A program made the translations under genes and the position numbers. 64,000 bases of DNA from Druceiella hillmani (Eukaryota; Arthropoda; Insecta; Lepidoptera; Hepialidae), in NCBI GenBank assembly GCA_039881145.1, contig JAYKKI010000074.1:7136001-7200000 (forward strand), in the 5' to 3' direction. Below, in pieces: positions 37,610 to 50,089 of the stretch (positions are counted from its first letter, which is position 1; every line of letters starts with the position of its first letter). The notes below the pieces were generated by a model. It was not told where the DNA came from. It searched no databases and saw only the letters and a program-made list of their open reading frames with translations.

Positions 37610-38935
37610 CTTTTCTATCAAAATGCTTGTTTTGAACAAGTTACGCTGTTATCATTTATAATATAGTTTATTAATAAACCTGTTGAATACAAGTGAAACT
37701 CACTCTGTTATAGTTCCGTATACATCTATGTACACATACCAGTTTAAACTTTAAAAGATATATTACTATGTATCTTTTTCACTTTTTAGATATATTGCGT
37801 AGTATACCTTTCACAAGCGTAAACAAAATAACTCGATGACTTGTTTGTTTAATTCAATAATGCAAATTGACAGAAATAACTTCGCATTGAAGTAGTTACT
37901 AAATGCCACCATATTGATTTAAATTACTTAAAATACTAATATATTGATTTTATTACATTTTCGACACACGTGATAAAAAATAGGGGGTTTGGGACACACT
38001 ACAAAACGATTTGGAAATTCACATCTCAAAAAATAATACAAAAACATTTTAGATTTTTAAAATATCTTCGATGATACCTAACTACATGATGGCATGAGCA
38101 AGCAATTTCTTATTCATTTCGGAAAAACTATGTACGTGGAAGAAATGTAAATAAATAATTTTGTTTCAAATACTATTATGTTATATTATTTCTTTGTACG
38201 TTCAACTATATATTTATGTAAAGTAGTAGAACAGTAGATCATAAACTTAAAGGAATATGATGTTGTAACGTTCGGATGGAGAGATGGACGCAATAAATTA
38301 TGAGGCTCCGTAAAATTATAATACGTTTTTGACACGAAATTTAAAAAGGGGGTTAAATTAAAAAAAATCATGATATTTTGTTTTATAATGAAACGACGAA
38401 ATAGGCAAACAAACATCATTTTAACGTCTTTAGATATTAGTATAAATATGTACATTCATCTATACATTTATAGTCATTATTTTATTTGAAATTCAGGAAG
38501 GCGAATTGAAGTTTTTTTCAAACATCAGCCTTCATTAGATTTCGATATCATTTTGAGAAGTTTGGGTCATGAATCATTCTTTCAACACTAACATTCAGTG
38601 GAATAGATGTTGGTCGGTGCATGTGTCTATAAATCTCCAAAATAATACGTAGGCAGTACTAAAGCTCCAATTAACTTCTTTTCCATTTTAAAGGATTGTA
38701 AGAGTAAAATATTTGATAAATACAACATTAAATAATAATTTCTGCATAAAGTCTATAAGCATAAATAGGAAACTTAATTATATATCCAAACAAAAACATC
38801 CAATAATCTAATAGATAATTGAGACCAATTTATTGAAAACTGTTGTTTGACATTTTCTTAAATTAATAACAAATTACTTTTCAGCCATACTTGATAAATA
38901 TCATAAATAAATATTTATTACATTTATCTAAGTAA
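37610..38935. other. No recognisable feature
   Basis: AT-rich DNA. An 89-codon minus-strand frame at 38186-38455 is Phe/Ile/Tyr-rich and shows no domain. Confidence 0.45.
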
Positions 38936-38939
38936 CTAT

Positions 38940-39200
38940 TCCATTACAAGCAAGTTTCCATACACATACAAATGGACATAGCATTGCATTCAGTCACATC
39001 ACAAGCCACCCGGCGATGCAAGCCATTAAATGGACACGTTCACCGAATGGGAGAATCGCGTCGCCCGTTGCACGTTGCACTCTCGGTCCAAGTAATTGCA
39101 TTCTCAAACTGTTAGCTATATAATCAATACACCAATAGAAGCCCTCCATAATGCGAGGTTTACCAAATGATCAAACTAACGTAACGGTCGACAATGTTAC
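38940..39200. other. GC-richer block, candidate conserved non-coding element
   Basis: Contains ACCCGGCGATGCAAGCCATT, TGGACACGTTCACCGAATGG and GCGTCGCCCGTTGCACGTTG in AT-rich surroundings, with no open frame or repeat family. GTTGCACGTTGCAC is a short direct repeat. The regulatory role is inferred. Confidence 0.33.
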
Positions 39201-42200
39201 TGATTAGTCTGCATATAAGTCGAAAGGATCGTAGGCTTGAAGATTAGTTGCTCCCTGGATAAAAGTTAAAATATTATTTAGTTCTAATAGAATTAGTAAG
39301 ATAACAAAATTAGTAACTTAGTGTTTAAACTTTAGTATCATTATTGCCTGGCTTAAACTTATTGCTTATAAATGTAAGTTAGCGTAAACCGTAGCACAAA
39401 TATTTCATTGATAAATTCAGTCGCGATTATGTGAACATTACTAGTTTAAATATTACAAGTAAATAAAAATTAGTGCTATTGTCTCGTCTATAGCAAAGTA
39501 ACCGACAGTTTTAATTGTTTGATTCCTACGAGAACCTCACTTAAAAAATCAATTACATGCTTATACCTTGAACAAACAAATCATCAAAGTAGAATTGTTT
39601 TTACCAAACTTAATAATGTACAACATTTTTACTAATTAAAATATATTTATAATAATATATAAAAGTAAAAATATATTTGTGTAATTTGAAAAAATGTACA
39701 AATAAATTTTTAATTTGATGTCTCATTTTTAATCGGGAACCCCATCACTCGATGATGAACGAGGTCCAAAATTATTACCGCTGCTAGAAGTAGTTACAGC
39801 ATAGGAGAGATAATTTCAGAAAGGTGGAGATATGTTACCATATTTTTATTCCCCCTGTTATTTTTTTAAAATTCATTAGTTGTAAACCTTTCGAAATGCA
39901 ACTACCCTATATTGATATGATAAACTAGTGGATAAAATCATGAACTCTTGTTAAACATTACAATCGATCCAATAAGAACTTTTCTGTTGTCTGTGGTACA
40001 ATTTGGTTCCACAAACGATCATTTTAAGGAATTTTAACCGATTATCGTTAGATTGCATGTTTTGAAAAATTTGTTATCATTACTTTAAGATTCCTTTTGT
40101 ATTAATCTTGAGATACGCCTAATTTTACATATAGGTTGTATCCAAATATCTAGAAAAGATCTGTCTGAATAACATGTGCAGAAGAAAAATTTGGAATATA
40201 ACATGCACGAAGACGGGATAGCAAACGTTCATCTCATTCGCCTTCAGTACACTCGTGTCACATTTTCTTTGAGCAAATTAGATTAAACTGCCTCAAAATG
40301 ACTAAGATCTTATAAATATTAACTTTTAACATTACGCAAATTCCTACAACAAGATTTTATACCAAACCTTTCCTCGTCAATATCGTGTATTTGCTATAAA
40401 CCATTACAATTTGAAAGATCTGCTATAATCCTAAAAATATCTAATAAACACACCTAATACACTCGGCAAAATTTAGACAGACTTATAAGTAACAAGTTCG
40501 GGATACTTATTGCCCTGTATTTAATGTAATAATGCAATTAAAACCGAAGGTCTGTAACATGAAATGTTTTTAAATTAAGTAAAATTAATGTCAAGATAAA
40601 TCAATCTTAATTTGGTGTCGTGACACTGGGAGCAATGTCAAGAACCTAAATAAATATAATGACAATGAAAGAAAAACAAGCAAGGAGCTGTACTTCAGGA
40701 AAAAAAGCAAATTAAGATAAAGTGCTGCCTTATCGTTACATTTCTCCATATCATATAGTTCGAAGTAAGTGATAAATAAGTCGAGAACAATTAAGAGTAA
40801 ATACTTTTCCTATAACACATTATATTTGTTACATTTGCTTCTACTTAACGTTCCCTTCTATAGGCTTATATTATAAGACATTCGAGATGTTTATTTTCTC
40901 AATAGTAACATCGTTAAAATATGTATATCATATAAAACATTTTTGAAATAAATAAAATGAATATTAAATAAAAACTATTCTTAAGTTGGCGTCGTGCCTA
41001 TGAAATAAAAGAATGCGTTTTTGGGTCAGATCCAAGGTTTACGGAACGAGAGTAATGTCAAAGATCTTAATTATAGGCGATGGCGCAGAAGAATTAGTAT
41101 CAAGTGAATTGGACGCGGTAGCAACATAGATACAGTAATGCTGTTCGGGTACAAGTAGAGTAAAGAATAATATTCATTTAATTATTTTCTTTTTAATCTT
41201 ATTGTTACCTGACAGCAATACATTCACGTTTAACTTTTAACGATTTCAAAGTTTCATTGTTATGATTTCCGAAAACAATCCGCTGAGAATATAGAACGAC
41301 GATAATAAATTACTTACTATATCTTTCATAAGCGTAAAAATAAAAGGTATATATACAATAGTGTTGCGGATACAATAGTGTTGCGGATATGGCGAATATT
41401 TTTATTCACAGCACTCGCACACGACTGACTTGGGACACATCTCAGCGCAGAATGATGAGCCGGTGTTAAAAATGTATAGGAAATTGAAACCATATTTTTG
41501 TTGAATAAATATTTCTCTTTATTCTTTTGCTATTGCGTCAATGAAAATTGTTTTAAAATGTAATTGTTTGGAATGAATCCTATAAATTTGACTCCTTTTA
41601 GCGATTTGGCGAGGACAGAATTACAAAAAGCCAATTTTCATGAAATAAATATATGAAACCAATTATAGATGAAGGTTTGATTTATTTTTTTATATCAAAA
41701 TCATTATACTACATATTCCCAGTTTATAGTAAACTTGGCAAAAATAGAGGTTTTTCGTCAAAAATGTAATTACAACCTTAAATAGGTCTACGGAAAAGTC
41801 TCAGATGAAACATATTTAATCTTTATGGTTAAGCGAGATCTTTATGGATATTATACATAGTCATTTTTTAATACTTGCCTTTTACATTTTATAATTTGGA
41901 CCAGTCGTGTAAAATAAATTAAAAAATTTTAGAAAATAAATGAAAGTGGAAATAGGCATTTTCATAACGTTCGATGCGATTTATTGGACATGGAGAAAGT
42001 GCGGCGTCATAGCCACACGTAATACAAACCTTGAAGAGCAACCATGTGCAAACCTAAAGGATTTCCTCAGTCGCATGTCCCTTCACACAGACGGTGCGGG
42101 AAATCATCAAGATTTTTTTGGTCCTTGAGTTATCTTGGTAATGACCTTATTGAATAAAAATATTTTGTCTATCATCACTTACATGCTTATTTTTTCAACA

Positions 42201-43020
42201 AAGCATCTTTTGTGGCATTTGGTTCCATCTCTTTTAGTTTTCTGGTCAATCTCACATAACACTCTTACTTTTCATTTCCTTTGTTTACACTTTACTTGAC
42301 AAAGGCAAGACACGCTCCGGCACAATTTTATGAATTCATTGAAGAATTGATGGAATATGATGAAATCCACTAATTACAATAAATTATAATCAAAACAAAA
42401 TAAAAAAATATAATTTATGAGACCTGGATGGGAAAATCCGACATTATTGATATTTATAAGAAACTTCGTCAATCTATAAAAAATAATTTAACAAAAACAA
42501 ATATATTGAATGTACTTAATACCTGAATAAATACCTAATACCTATATAAGATATTAGATAATTGTTTACATAAAACATGTCCGAGGGGTTTACAATGTTA
42601 ATGCTAACGCAACATTTTTAACTGAATAAATAAATAGTTTGAAAAGCAATTTCAGTAAACGCTCTTTATTTTCATTGATTATACAAACATATATTGATAT
42701 GTTACTGCCACTACAAAAGAAAACGGAACAAGAAACGCAAAAAGAAACTTAAATCCGCAACGCATAATCATTACGGCAGTTAGACAGAAAAAGAGGATAA
42801 GAATATTAGCAGCTTATCTTGATCATTGTCCCTTCACGGAAAACGTTTCACGAAGCTCCGTAGAGCTTTTGCGTAATACTGCTCCTCACATCATTAACAG
42901 ATACTCATATGTGGATCATCAAGTGTAATGGTTAGTGTGTCGTTAGAGTATGACGTCGACGTATTCTGTCTTGATAATAAGAAGTTTTAAAGGAAGCAAA
43001 GATAAACGCTGCAATTGAAG
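39201..43020. other. No recognisable gene; possible LTR-type remnants near 40.6-41.1 kb
   Basis: Mostly AT-rich. TTAATTTGGTGTCGTGACAC at 40608 and TTAAGTTGGCGTCGTGCC at 40981 are similar and are each followed by (G/A)G(A/C)(G/A)(T/C)AATGTCAA. TGGCGTCGTGAC-like sequence resembles the primer-binding site that follows the 5' LTR in some insect retrotransposons. No protease, polymerase or second LTR was recognised. A 17-base duplication (CAATAGTGTTGCGGATA) lies at 41357-41393. Confidence 0.3.
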
Positions 43021-43024
43021 ATCT

Positions 43025-43512
43025 GTACGGAAGTAAATCGTAGATCAAAAACGAAAAAATAAATGTATAAGATTCACGAGCAAAGCAAATGCAGTTGCAA
43101 TGAGAAACAATTTTGAGAGCTAGAATATAAAACAAATAAAGTAAGTAAATCATAGATCATTGTATAAGAGTCACGAGCAAAGTAAATGCAGTTGCAATGA
43201 GAAACAATTTTGAGAGCTAGAATATAAAACAAATAAAGTAAGTAAATCATAGATCATTGTATAAGAGTCACGAGCAAAGTAAATGCAGTTGCAATGAGAA
43301 ACAATTTTGAGAGCTAGAATATAAAACAAATAAAGTAAGTAAATCATAGATCATTGTATAAGAGTCACGAGCAAAGTAAATGCAGTTGCAATGAGAAACA
43401 ATTTTGAGAGCTAGAATATAAAACAAATAAAGTAAGTAAATCATAGATCATTGTATAAGAGTCACGAGCAAAGTAAATGCAGTTTCAATGAGAAACAATT
43501 TTGAGAGCTAGA
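43025..43512 (+). repeat. 97-bp tandem array, about five units
   Basis: Units starting GTAAGTAAATCATAGATCAT lie at 43141, 43238, 43335 and 43432, exactly 97 bases apart, and a diverged first unit covers 43025-43140. The inner units are identical or nearly so, indicating recent amplification. The last unit breaks off in GAGAGCTAGA at 43512. The array is non-coding. Confidence 0.95.
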
Positions 43513-44120
43513 CAAAAATATTCAAACATAGACCGGGATCAATTTCAGTTGCGTTTTGCTTTTATTTGTTTCTTCTATTTTCTTTTTTAACATACTCTAA
43601 CAATTTGAAATTCACTTGACCCAACGTAAATATTTATAACTTTATCGTATTACAAATGCTGTTGTGATAATTGTCTTGTCTATAGTTTTTTTGCTAAACA
43701 ACGAGGCATGTATTATTGAAACCTATCTTGGCTTTCGTGCGAAACAGCAATTAACATATGAAGCATTTATTTTTCAGGCATGTGGAAACGCTCGAAGTAG
43801 GGGTTATATTAAATTCGAAGGTTCGTGCTGCCAAATATTATAATTTCACTTTCTGCCATAAATGCTCTTCCCACGCAAATATTGAAATAGTTTAAAACAT
43901 AAAATTACCAGATAGATTGGATTTCGCTACTTTATGTAGTAAAGGAAGTTTTTCGTTTCAGCCTTATCATTTTTTATACATTTCTGGTCACAAGTTTTTT
44001 GTTCAGGTTTATCGTTTGATGTTGAAGTGACAGGTATAATGAATGATAAATTTAAGTGTTTAATCAAATTCTTGTAAATATATGTAATCAATTTGTATAT
44101 GCAGGCGGTATTTGGAAACG
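43513..44120. other. No recognisable feature
   Basis: AT-rich DNA with no gene or element recognised. Confidence 0.4.
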
Positions 44121-44124
44121 TTGT

Positions 44125-44151
44125 TAGTAAATGTCAAACATTTACTAACAA
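44125..44151. repeat. Perfect short palindrome
   Basis: GTTAGTAAATGT followed by its reverse complement ACATTTACTAAC around CAA. It can form a 12-pair hairpin. Confidence 0.85.
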
Positions 44152-44376
44152 AATACTACAAAACACTACAAACGAAATAAAAAAATATTGTTTCGTTAAG
44201 TAATTTGACATAATTTTGTAATAAAACAAAGATAGGATGTTCTACATTGATATATTATGTATTTCCACTAAAATAAAAAATTCAGTTCGTGTTAGCGTTT
44301 CATTAGTAATTTTATTATTTACAATTAAATGAAACTACGTGATGTAGTATTATTTCTACTTTCTTTAAGTTCTTTA

Positions 44377-44417
44377 CCACGACCTAGGTTTCGTTGTATT
44401 ACAACATCTTCAGGTGG
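44377..44417 (-). ncRNA. Hammerhead-ribozyme-like motif, intact core
   Basis: On the minus strand: CCAC (stem I), CTGAAGA (core CUGANGA), an extra T, a GTTGT-AAT-ACAAC stem II hairpin, GAAA (core), a minimal stem III ACC-TA-GGT, C as the cleavage-site base, and GTGG closing stem I. All conserved core bases of a hammerhead are present. The deviations are one unpaired U before stem II and a very short stem III. Short stem III is known for Penelope-like hammerheads. Cleavage would follow the C at 44381. Confidence 0.6.
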
Positions 44418-44481
44418 GCTATTAGCAAAGATTATAAGAAACTTTCAATAGCATCATAATTTAACAATATTTGCTAATAGC

Positions 44482-44522
44482 CCACCTGAAGATGTTGTAA
44501 TACAACAAAACCTAGGTCGTGG
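44482..44522 (+). ncRNA. Hammerhead-ribozyme-like motif, core mutated
   Basis: The same layout as the minus-strand motif at 44377-44417, in the right arm of the foldback: CCAC, CTGAAGA, stem II, ACC-TA-GGT, C, GTGG. The core GAAA reads AAAA, so the invariant G (position 12) is lost. Such a change abolishes hammerhead cleavage in known examples. Confidence 0.5.
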
Positions 44523-45090
44523 TAAAGAACTTAAAGAAAGTAAAAATAATACTACACCACATAGTTTCATTTAATTATGAATAATGAATTTCTACAAAAT
44601 TAGCGCCAAATATATTAAAATTTAATCATTAATGCTGCTTTTGATTAAAGTAGATAATTTAGAATTATCTTCTAACATTGCCTAGTTAAACGTAATATTA
44701 GATAACTAATGCATATATTACCTGATTACGTTTCGTTAAAATAGGAAATCGCGCAAAGAGATGAAGCTATAAACAATCGTTTCTAATAAGATCATTTCTT
44801 GTGAAAGCGAAGAACAATTTAGAGATAGAATAAATTGTCTAATATTGATAAATATAATTAGATCGTATTACCTTTTTTATTAAAGAGACTTACATATATG
44901 TGTTGATTTTTTTTAAAAATAATGTGTGACTATATGTTTGTTTACAATTCAATAATTACTTAAATAATTCTAATAAAACATCCATTTAATTTATAGTATA
45001 AATATCATAATATATTTACCATTACAATAAATAAGACGGACGACTTACGGTATTAAAATTTCACATATTTGTAATGGAAATATTTTAAGC

Positions 45091-45530
45091 GAGGAAAAAT
45101 ATAAGTACAGGAAAAGTGTCTAATGTTGACATGTATGATTAGACCGTTTTCTTTTTTAAAGTGAGGAAAAATTAGAGGTAGAAAAAATTGTCTAGCATTA
45201 ATAAATACAGTTAGGTCGTATTGTCTTTTGTTTTTAAAGGGAGGATAAATCTATAAATAGAGTAGAAATACAAGAAATTTTCTAACATTAATAAATACAG
45301 TTAGGTCGTATTGTCTTTTGTTTTTAAAGGAAGGATAAATCTATAAATAGAATAGAAATACAAGAAATTTTCTAACATTAATAAATACAGTTAGGTCGTA
45401 TTGTCTTTTGTTTTTAAAGGGAGGATAAATCTATAAATAGAATAGAAATACAAGAAATTGTCAAACATTGATATATTCGAGTAGATTCTATTATTATGTT
45501 TTTAAAGGGAGAATATATTTAATGATAGAA
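45091..45530 (+). repeat. 90-bp tandem array
   Basis: Units containing ATTAATAAATACAGTTAGGT start at about 45197, 45287 and 45377, exactly 90 bases apart, with diverged units before (from about 45107) and after (45467). A further diverged single unit, AATTGTCTAATATTGATAAA, lies outside the array at 44832. Middle units are nearly identical. Non-coding. Confidence 0.9.
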
Positions 45531-45808
45531 AAATTTGTTTATTAATAATAAAATACTTTTGTACAGAGGTTGTAGTTATTTAACTTTAAATTTTTGGACA
45601 TTTCTCTTTTAAAGTAATGATAAAATAGATTATCTACATTTAAAATATATTTCAAAAGCACACAAATTTGTTATCGCTTATAAAACAGTAATAGATTTTC
45701 GCTTCGCTTATTATTTTTATCTATTTTATCACATTCCTTTTCGTCTAGTGTGCGGAATAAATTAGCTAGTATGAGCATGTCAACATTAGACACTTTTTCT
45801 GTACTTAA
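45101..45808. repeat. Inverted repeat pair flanking the 90-bp array
   Basis: AAGTACAGGAAAAGTGTCTA then ATGTTGACATG (45103-45133) has its reverse complement at 45777-45807 with one mismatch. The arms enclose the 90-bp array and about 240 further bases. They may be the termini of one element that contains the array. Confidence 0.75.
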
Positions 45809-46369
45809 AAAACACCCATGTAGCTTTTAATACGACTTCATCCCACATAGTATGTAGCAGCAAAATCAACCCCCAGGCGTCCCAATGTTAGTCGCAAAGC
45901 GACCTAGACGAACAACGCGCTATGCTCCGCGCTCAGCGCCGCCCAAATGCGCAGCGCGTTAAATGATATTACCCGCTGCGATGCAATAAATTTGCATTTC
46001 GTTTAACGACCATTGTATTAAACCTTCACAGTCCTTGGCTTTGCATAATCCGGAACAAAAAATGAAGGCCACCGAGCGAGCTTACAGAGCTGTAGCCTCC
46101 CTGATACATTCGCGCCATTAGCACTTTAATATACTAGGGTTACTTTATGAGGTGGTTGTGGAACTACTATATTTGTTATTTACGTTTAGTTATAAGTGGA
46201 GATAAGTTGTATAATTATTTCTTTATAATTTTTGAAAAAATTATTGATTGAAAAACACTATAATTAATATTACATAGAAAAATAAACGTGCTTGGAAAAA
46301 ATGAATTTACCCATCTTTAAAGAACACCCATGTAGCTTTTAATACGACATCATCCCACATAGTATGTAG
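45805..46369 (+). repeat. 53-bp direct repeats bracketing a GC-rich island
   Basis: TTAAA(A/G)AACACCCATGTAGC ... CATCCCACATAGTATGTAG occurs at 45805-45857 and 46317-46369 with two mismatches, 512 bases apart. The left copy directly abuts the 45777-45807 inverted repeat arm. The arrangement could be a pair of dispersed repeats, the footprint of an insertion or a tandem duplication boundary. Confidence 0.85.
45858..46145. other. GC-rich island, strong conserved-element candidate
   Basis: Contains CAACGCGCTATGCTCCGCGC, TCAGCGCCGCCCAAATGCGC and ATTACCCGCTGCGATGCAAT, then ATTTGCATTTCGTTTAACGA. This is the sharpest GC contrast with flanking AT-rich DNA in the window. TGCAATAAATTTGCA includes an octamer-like ATTTGCAT. 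No open frame runs through it. Enhancer or promoter function is inferred from composition only. Confidence 0.4.
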
Positions 46370-46512
46370 TTGACAACCTAGTAGTATTTCAGAGTTATTA
46401 TTATATTTTTTTAAATTTGAGATGATTAATATATTTGGGTTCTTTATTAATTTATTTATCTACTTTAATGTATATAATTGATACACATTGCAGGCTTATT
46501 ACTTTTATTATG

Positions 46513-46561
<49 letters not shown>
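46513..46561. repeat. (TA)n microsatellite
   Basis: About 24 TA dinucleotides following TGTATGTA. Confidence 0.95.
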
Positions 46562-46564
<3 letters not shown>

Positions 46565-49500
46565 CATATAAAACGTATTGCTTGCATAGTGTACTTTCTA
46601 GGAATGTACCGCATTGAATTAGGTCACATGAAATTTACAATTGGATTTTATTAAAACTTCCATAAATTGTTAGTTTAGAATTCATAATAATGCAGTGGCC
46701 ACCAAAATAAAGAGAACATATATTTTTGAGCATTGCAATTAGTCATGTCCGTCCGGCTGGCTAGCCGTCTATCGCTCCATCAATTATTGTCCCTCCACCC
46801 TTTTACTATATATTTGAAAAATCCCAAAAAAGTATTTTAATTGACTTGCACCAAATGTACCAAGAGATATAGACACTTACATGATTCTACTTTGAATATG
46901 TTCCAACATGCAACAAACTCATAACAAAAGAACAAAAAAAAACAATTTTTGATGCGAAACAAGTTTAGGAGAATAGAGTATGTTTTACTGGTCAGAATAT
47001 AAATAAAATAATGTGGATGATTTGGTAGTTTGTGTATACAAAACACAATACAAAACACATAATTGTGAAAGTATCAACATTTAAACTTCATTTTGAATTT
47101 CTCTTTTTAGAAAATTTGAAATTGCCAGTAAAATTGTCAAGTTTTTTCAAATATTATAATAACCGTACATAATAACAATTTAAAAACCGGTACTTCAAAT
47201 TTTAATTCTTCTTTTATTTACTTTAAAATATATTTCACATGAAAACATTACATAAAGTTAATGAAAATTTTAATAATTTTATAGTCTTGTTGATGTGGAT
47301 ATTTAGAGTAGACATCGTGGATACGTTAACAACATTCTAACTGAATGAAATTTGTTTCATGGATAAAGAAAAGGTACTGAAAAGCTCATCCTTAACTAAA
47401 CGGTATATTATCTAGTAAAATAAATTTTAAATAGATACTGATACGACTTCAAAAGATTTAATAATTGACTCAAACAAATTTAATATATTCTATTTCATCT
47501 TATTTAACCCAAAGTTGTACCATTATTCGGTGGTGCTTTTGTTGAATATATTCGGTTATAAGTACAAAAATAACTTATTTTCTTTTTATTTAGATAAAGG
47601 CTTGCATTGAGAGTGATATGGTCGTCGAAAGAAATTTCAAGCTTATTCCAGTTAATTTAAATAACCAACCATGGACGCAAATTCTCAATACTATATATAA
47701 AAATATAACTAGTTCGATATGAAATTTTATAATTATGTTATAACAATTATTCAGATATATTCAATATACCTAATACCTAAAGTAGATAGACCTAAAGTAA
47801 GTCGGCAACCGACATGGACCTACCGCAGAGCGCAGATTTCTTTTTTTTTTACGCCATTTTTTTGATTCTGTACATCTCAAACTACTTAGGCATTGTCAAT
47901 GCTAAGGGCCAATATTTTCTAAGAACATTATTAAATTATATAAACTATTTTCTCTTTTTACAAGCTCTGAGTCAAAGCATATGAACATGTACAAATAAAA
48001 GTGTTTAGTTTCAAAATGTTCACTCTACTCGAAGGTTCGACCAAAACTCCTCTAATCTGATTGGTGATTTAAAACTTATCGACATAATTATCTTCGTATG
48101 CATAACACTTTATCCGTAATCTACTTCTTTTATCGGAGAAAAGTTTTGTCGGAATTAAAATTTTTCGTCTTCTTGAAAAATGAAATTTCCTCAACTGGAT
48201 CATCTATTTCTTGATGGCAATCCCAAGCTACCTTGGTACCAAATAAATCTACTGCTGACTCGCAAAAAAAATACGTTTGGTATTAACGAAAACCAGTCTC
48301 TGTCAGTCAAGTCGTAACGGTCCAGTGGAACCAGACAGCAACCTAGATAAGGCTTTCTCTAAGTAATCATTACGCAACTTTGTCTGCGCAGTGGATCCAT
48401 GAATTGATATTTACCTAGACCTTAGTTTTGAAGGTGTCGTGGCTATTGAAGATGAAGCAATTTTAAATCTACCAAAGAGATATGTCGTCAATTGGTAACT
48501 TGCTGTATATTTTAGTAAATATTTGATAATAAGTCTAAAGGTCATTAAACATACTAAAATACTATTCTCACTACTCCGCTCATGCTACGGATGATCTCAA
48601 AATTAAAGATTCATAAAAAATCCAGCAAATTAGTGACGCCGAAAATATAACGTAAACTTTGTAAAGAAAAATATTTAAATAAACGTTTTATGTAATTTAA
48701 ATGCTAAATAAATAGTAAGCGATTTAAGCCCTATTTAAATTATTTTTACTTTAATTTGAATTTTTTTTAAAACAATTTTTTTCTAAACAAAAGATGTGAG
48801 AACAATAACAAGTATGCCTAAAAAGATATGAAAACGATTAACGCTACACTATTATTCAATAAGAATTCAAGTTTCTAAAAATCGTTCATATTTGCTTATG
48901 ATTCTACGAGTGTCCACACTTTTATCAACACAAAATTGCGAGGAAATCATCCACAATGCTCGTTACCATAATTTATGCGAAAATCATTTCATACGCTGAA
49001 ATAACTTTATGCATCTAGCAAAAATGAAGAATGGTTTAAAAACAGTATCCCAATAAAAAAACACACAATAAAAATATATGTCTCTGAATCACACTAAAAC
49101 TTAATCTCAGTTCCATTTGAAACATGTAGTTAGATTTTAATATTATTAAGCCAGGAAGAATAATTATACAATTTTATGAACCTCGTAATTTAAACAAATC
49201 ACGAAGTGTCAGTTATATAAATAATTGTTTGACACAATTGTAAATAATAAATAAATGTTTAATTGTAAAGTTTCCTGTTGAATATTTCATAACAAAAACC
49301 TCAGTCAAGCACGAGTAGAAACCGCACTATGAGAGTTCGGTACACATTTAGGCATTTACAAAACATTTAAAGGTGCAATGGAGTATTTCTATTTACAAAA
49401 ATTTTATTTTTTAAGTATATCATATTCATAGACGCATATTAAAACAAAATGTGTATTTTCACAAAGAATTAAAGACCATGAAGCACGAATTTTGTTCCTT

Positions 49501-50085
49501 TACTTGTGCTATAAGACCTCCCACTATACCAACTTTCAATATTGTGGGTCGATCGGAAGTACCCTATAAGTTTTGATGATCAGTGAATAAGACTGATAAA
49601 AATAAAGAAAAAATACGCTTCAATCATATATTTTTGTTGCGTGAACCACAAAACATAAATTGTTTGGCAATTTAAAGCTTAGTACACAATATTAATGTCA
49701 ACTTGATATCTCAGATTGTTTTTAAGAAAAAAAGTTTTGACAGAACAACGGACGTTCGGACAACAAAATGATCCCATAAGAATTCCGTTTTTCTTTTCAT
49801 TTTGAGGGACGAAACCCTAAAAACGGAAAAACTATAATTTTTTTTAAAAACAATGAAATTACGAAACTATTTGAACTTGTACATGCTTCATGGAGAATAT
49901 GGAAAATGAAACTTTGTTCTGAAGTACTTGAAGTTTGATACTTCAAAATGTATTTATACGTACCTAGAACATGAAAAAACTTCTGAAGCATTACAGGAAT
50001 TTTTCGAAGTTATTTTCACTGTTTTTTGTCAATAAAACATTTCAAAAAATTACAGTACAAAGAACTTAATCGGCTCGTAGTAATA
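46562..50085. other. No recognisable gene
   Basis: AT-rich DNA. A moderately GC-richer stretch at 48190-48430 has minus-strand coding-like fragments (RYDLTDRDWFSLIPNVFF), but no continuous frame. Another patch at 49500-49570 (TAAGACCTCCCACTATACCA) resembles dispersed insect repeats but could not be assigned. Confidence 0.4.
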
Positions 50086-50089
50086 ATAT

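Larger units (their letters stand above)
44321..44616 (+). mobile_element. Penelope-like foldback with inverted hammerhead-like motifs, copy 2
   Basis: A left arm (44321-44430, minus orientation) and right arm (44468-44616, plus orientation) are inverted copies of one sequence. Each contains CACCTGAAGATGTTGTAATA, then CAAC(G/A)AAACCTAGGTCGTGG, then AAAGAACTTAAAGAAAGTA and TAGTTTCATTTAATT. Only the right arm continues to AGCGCCAAATATATT. Penelope-like retroelements are known to carry hammerhead ribozymes in their terminal repeats and often end in inverted truncated copies, which this layout fits. No reverse transcriptase is present. The unit is shared with 15329 and 60490. Confidence 0.78.

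Noticed and set aside
48190..48430. Minus-strand words RYDLTDRDWFSLIP reminiscent of an IS5-type transposase N-terminus
   Set aside because: Only a short word matches. The following sequence does not continue the family pattern, and no DDE motifs follow.
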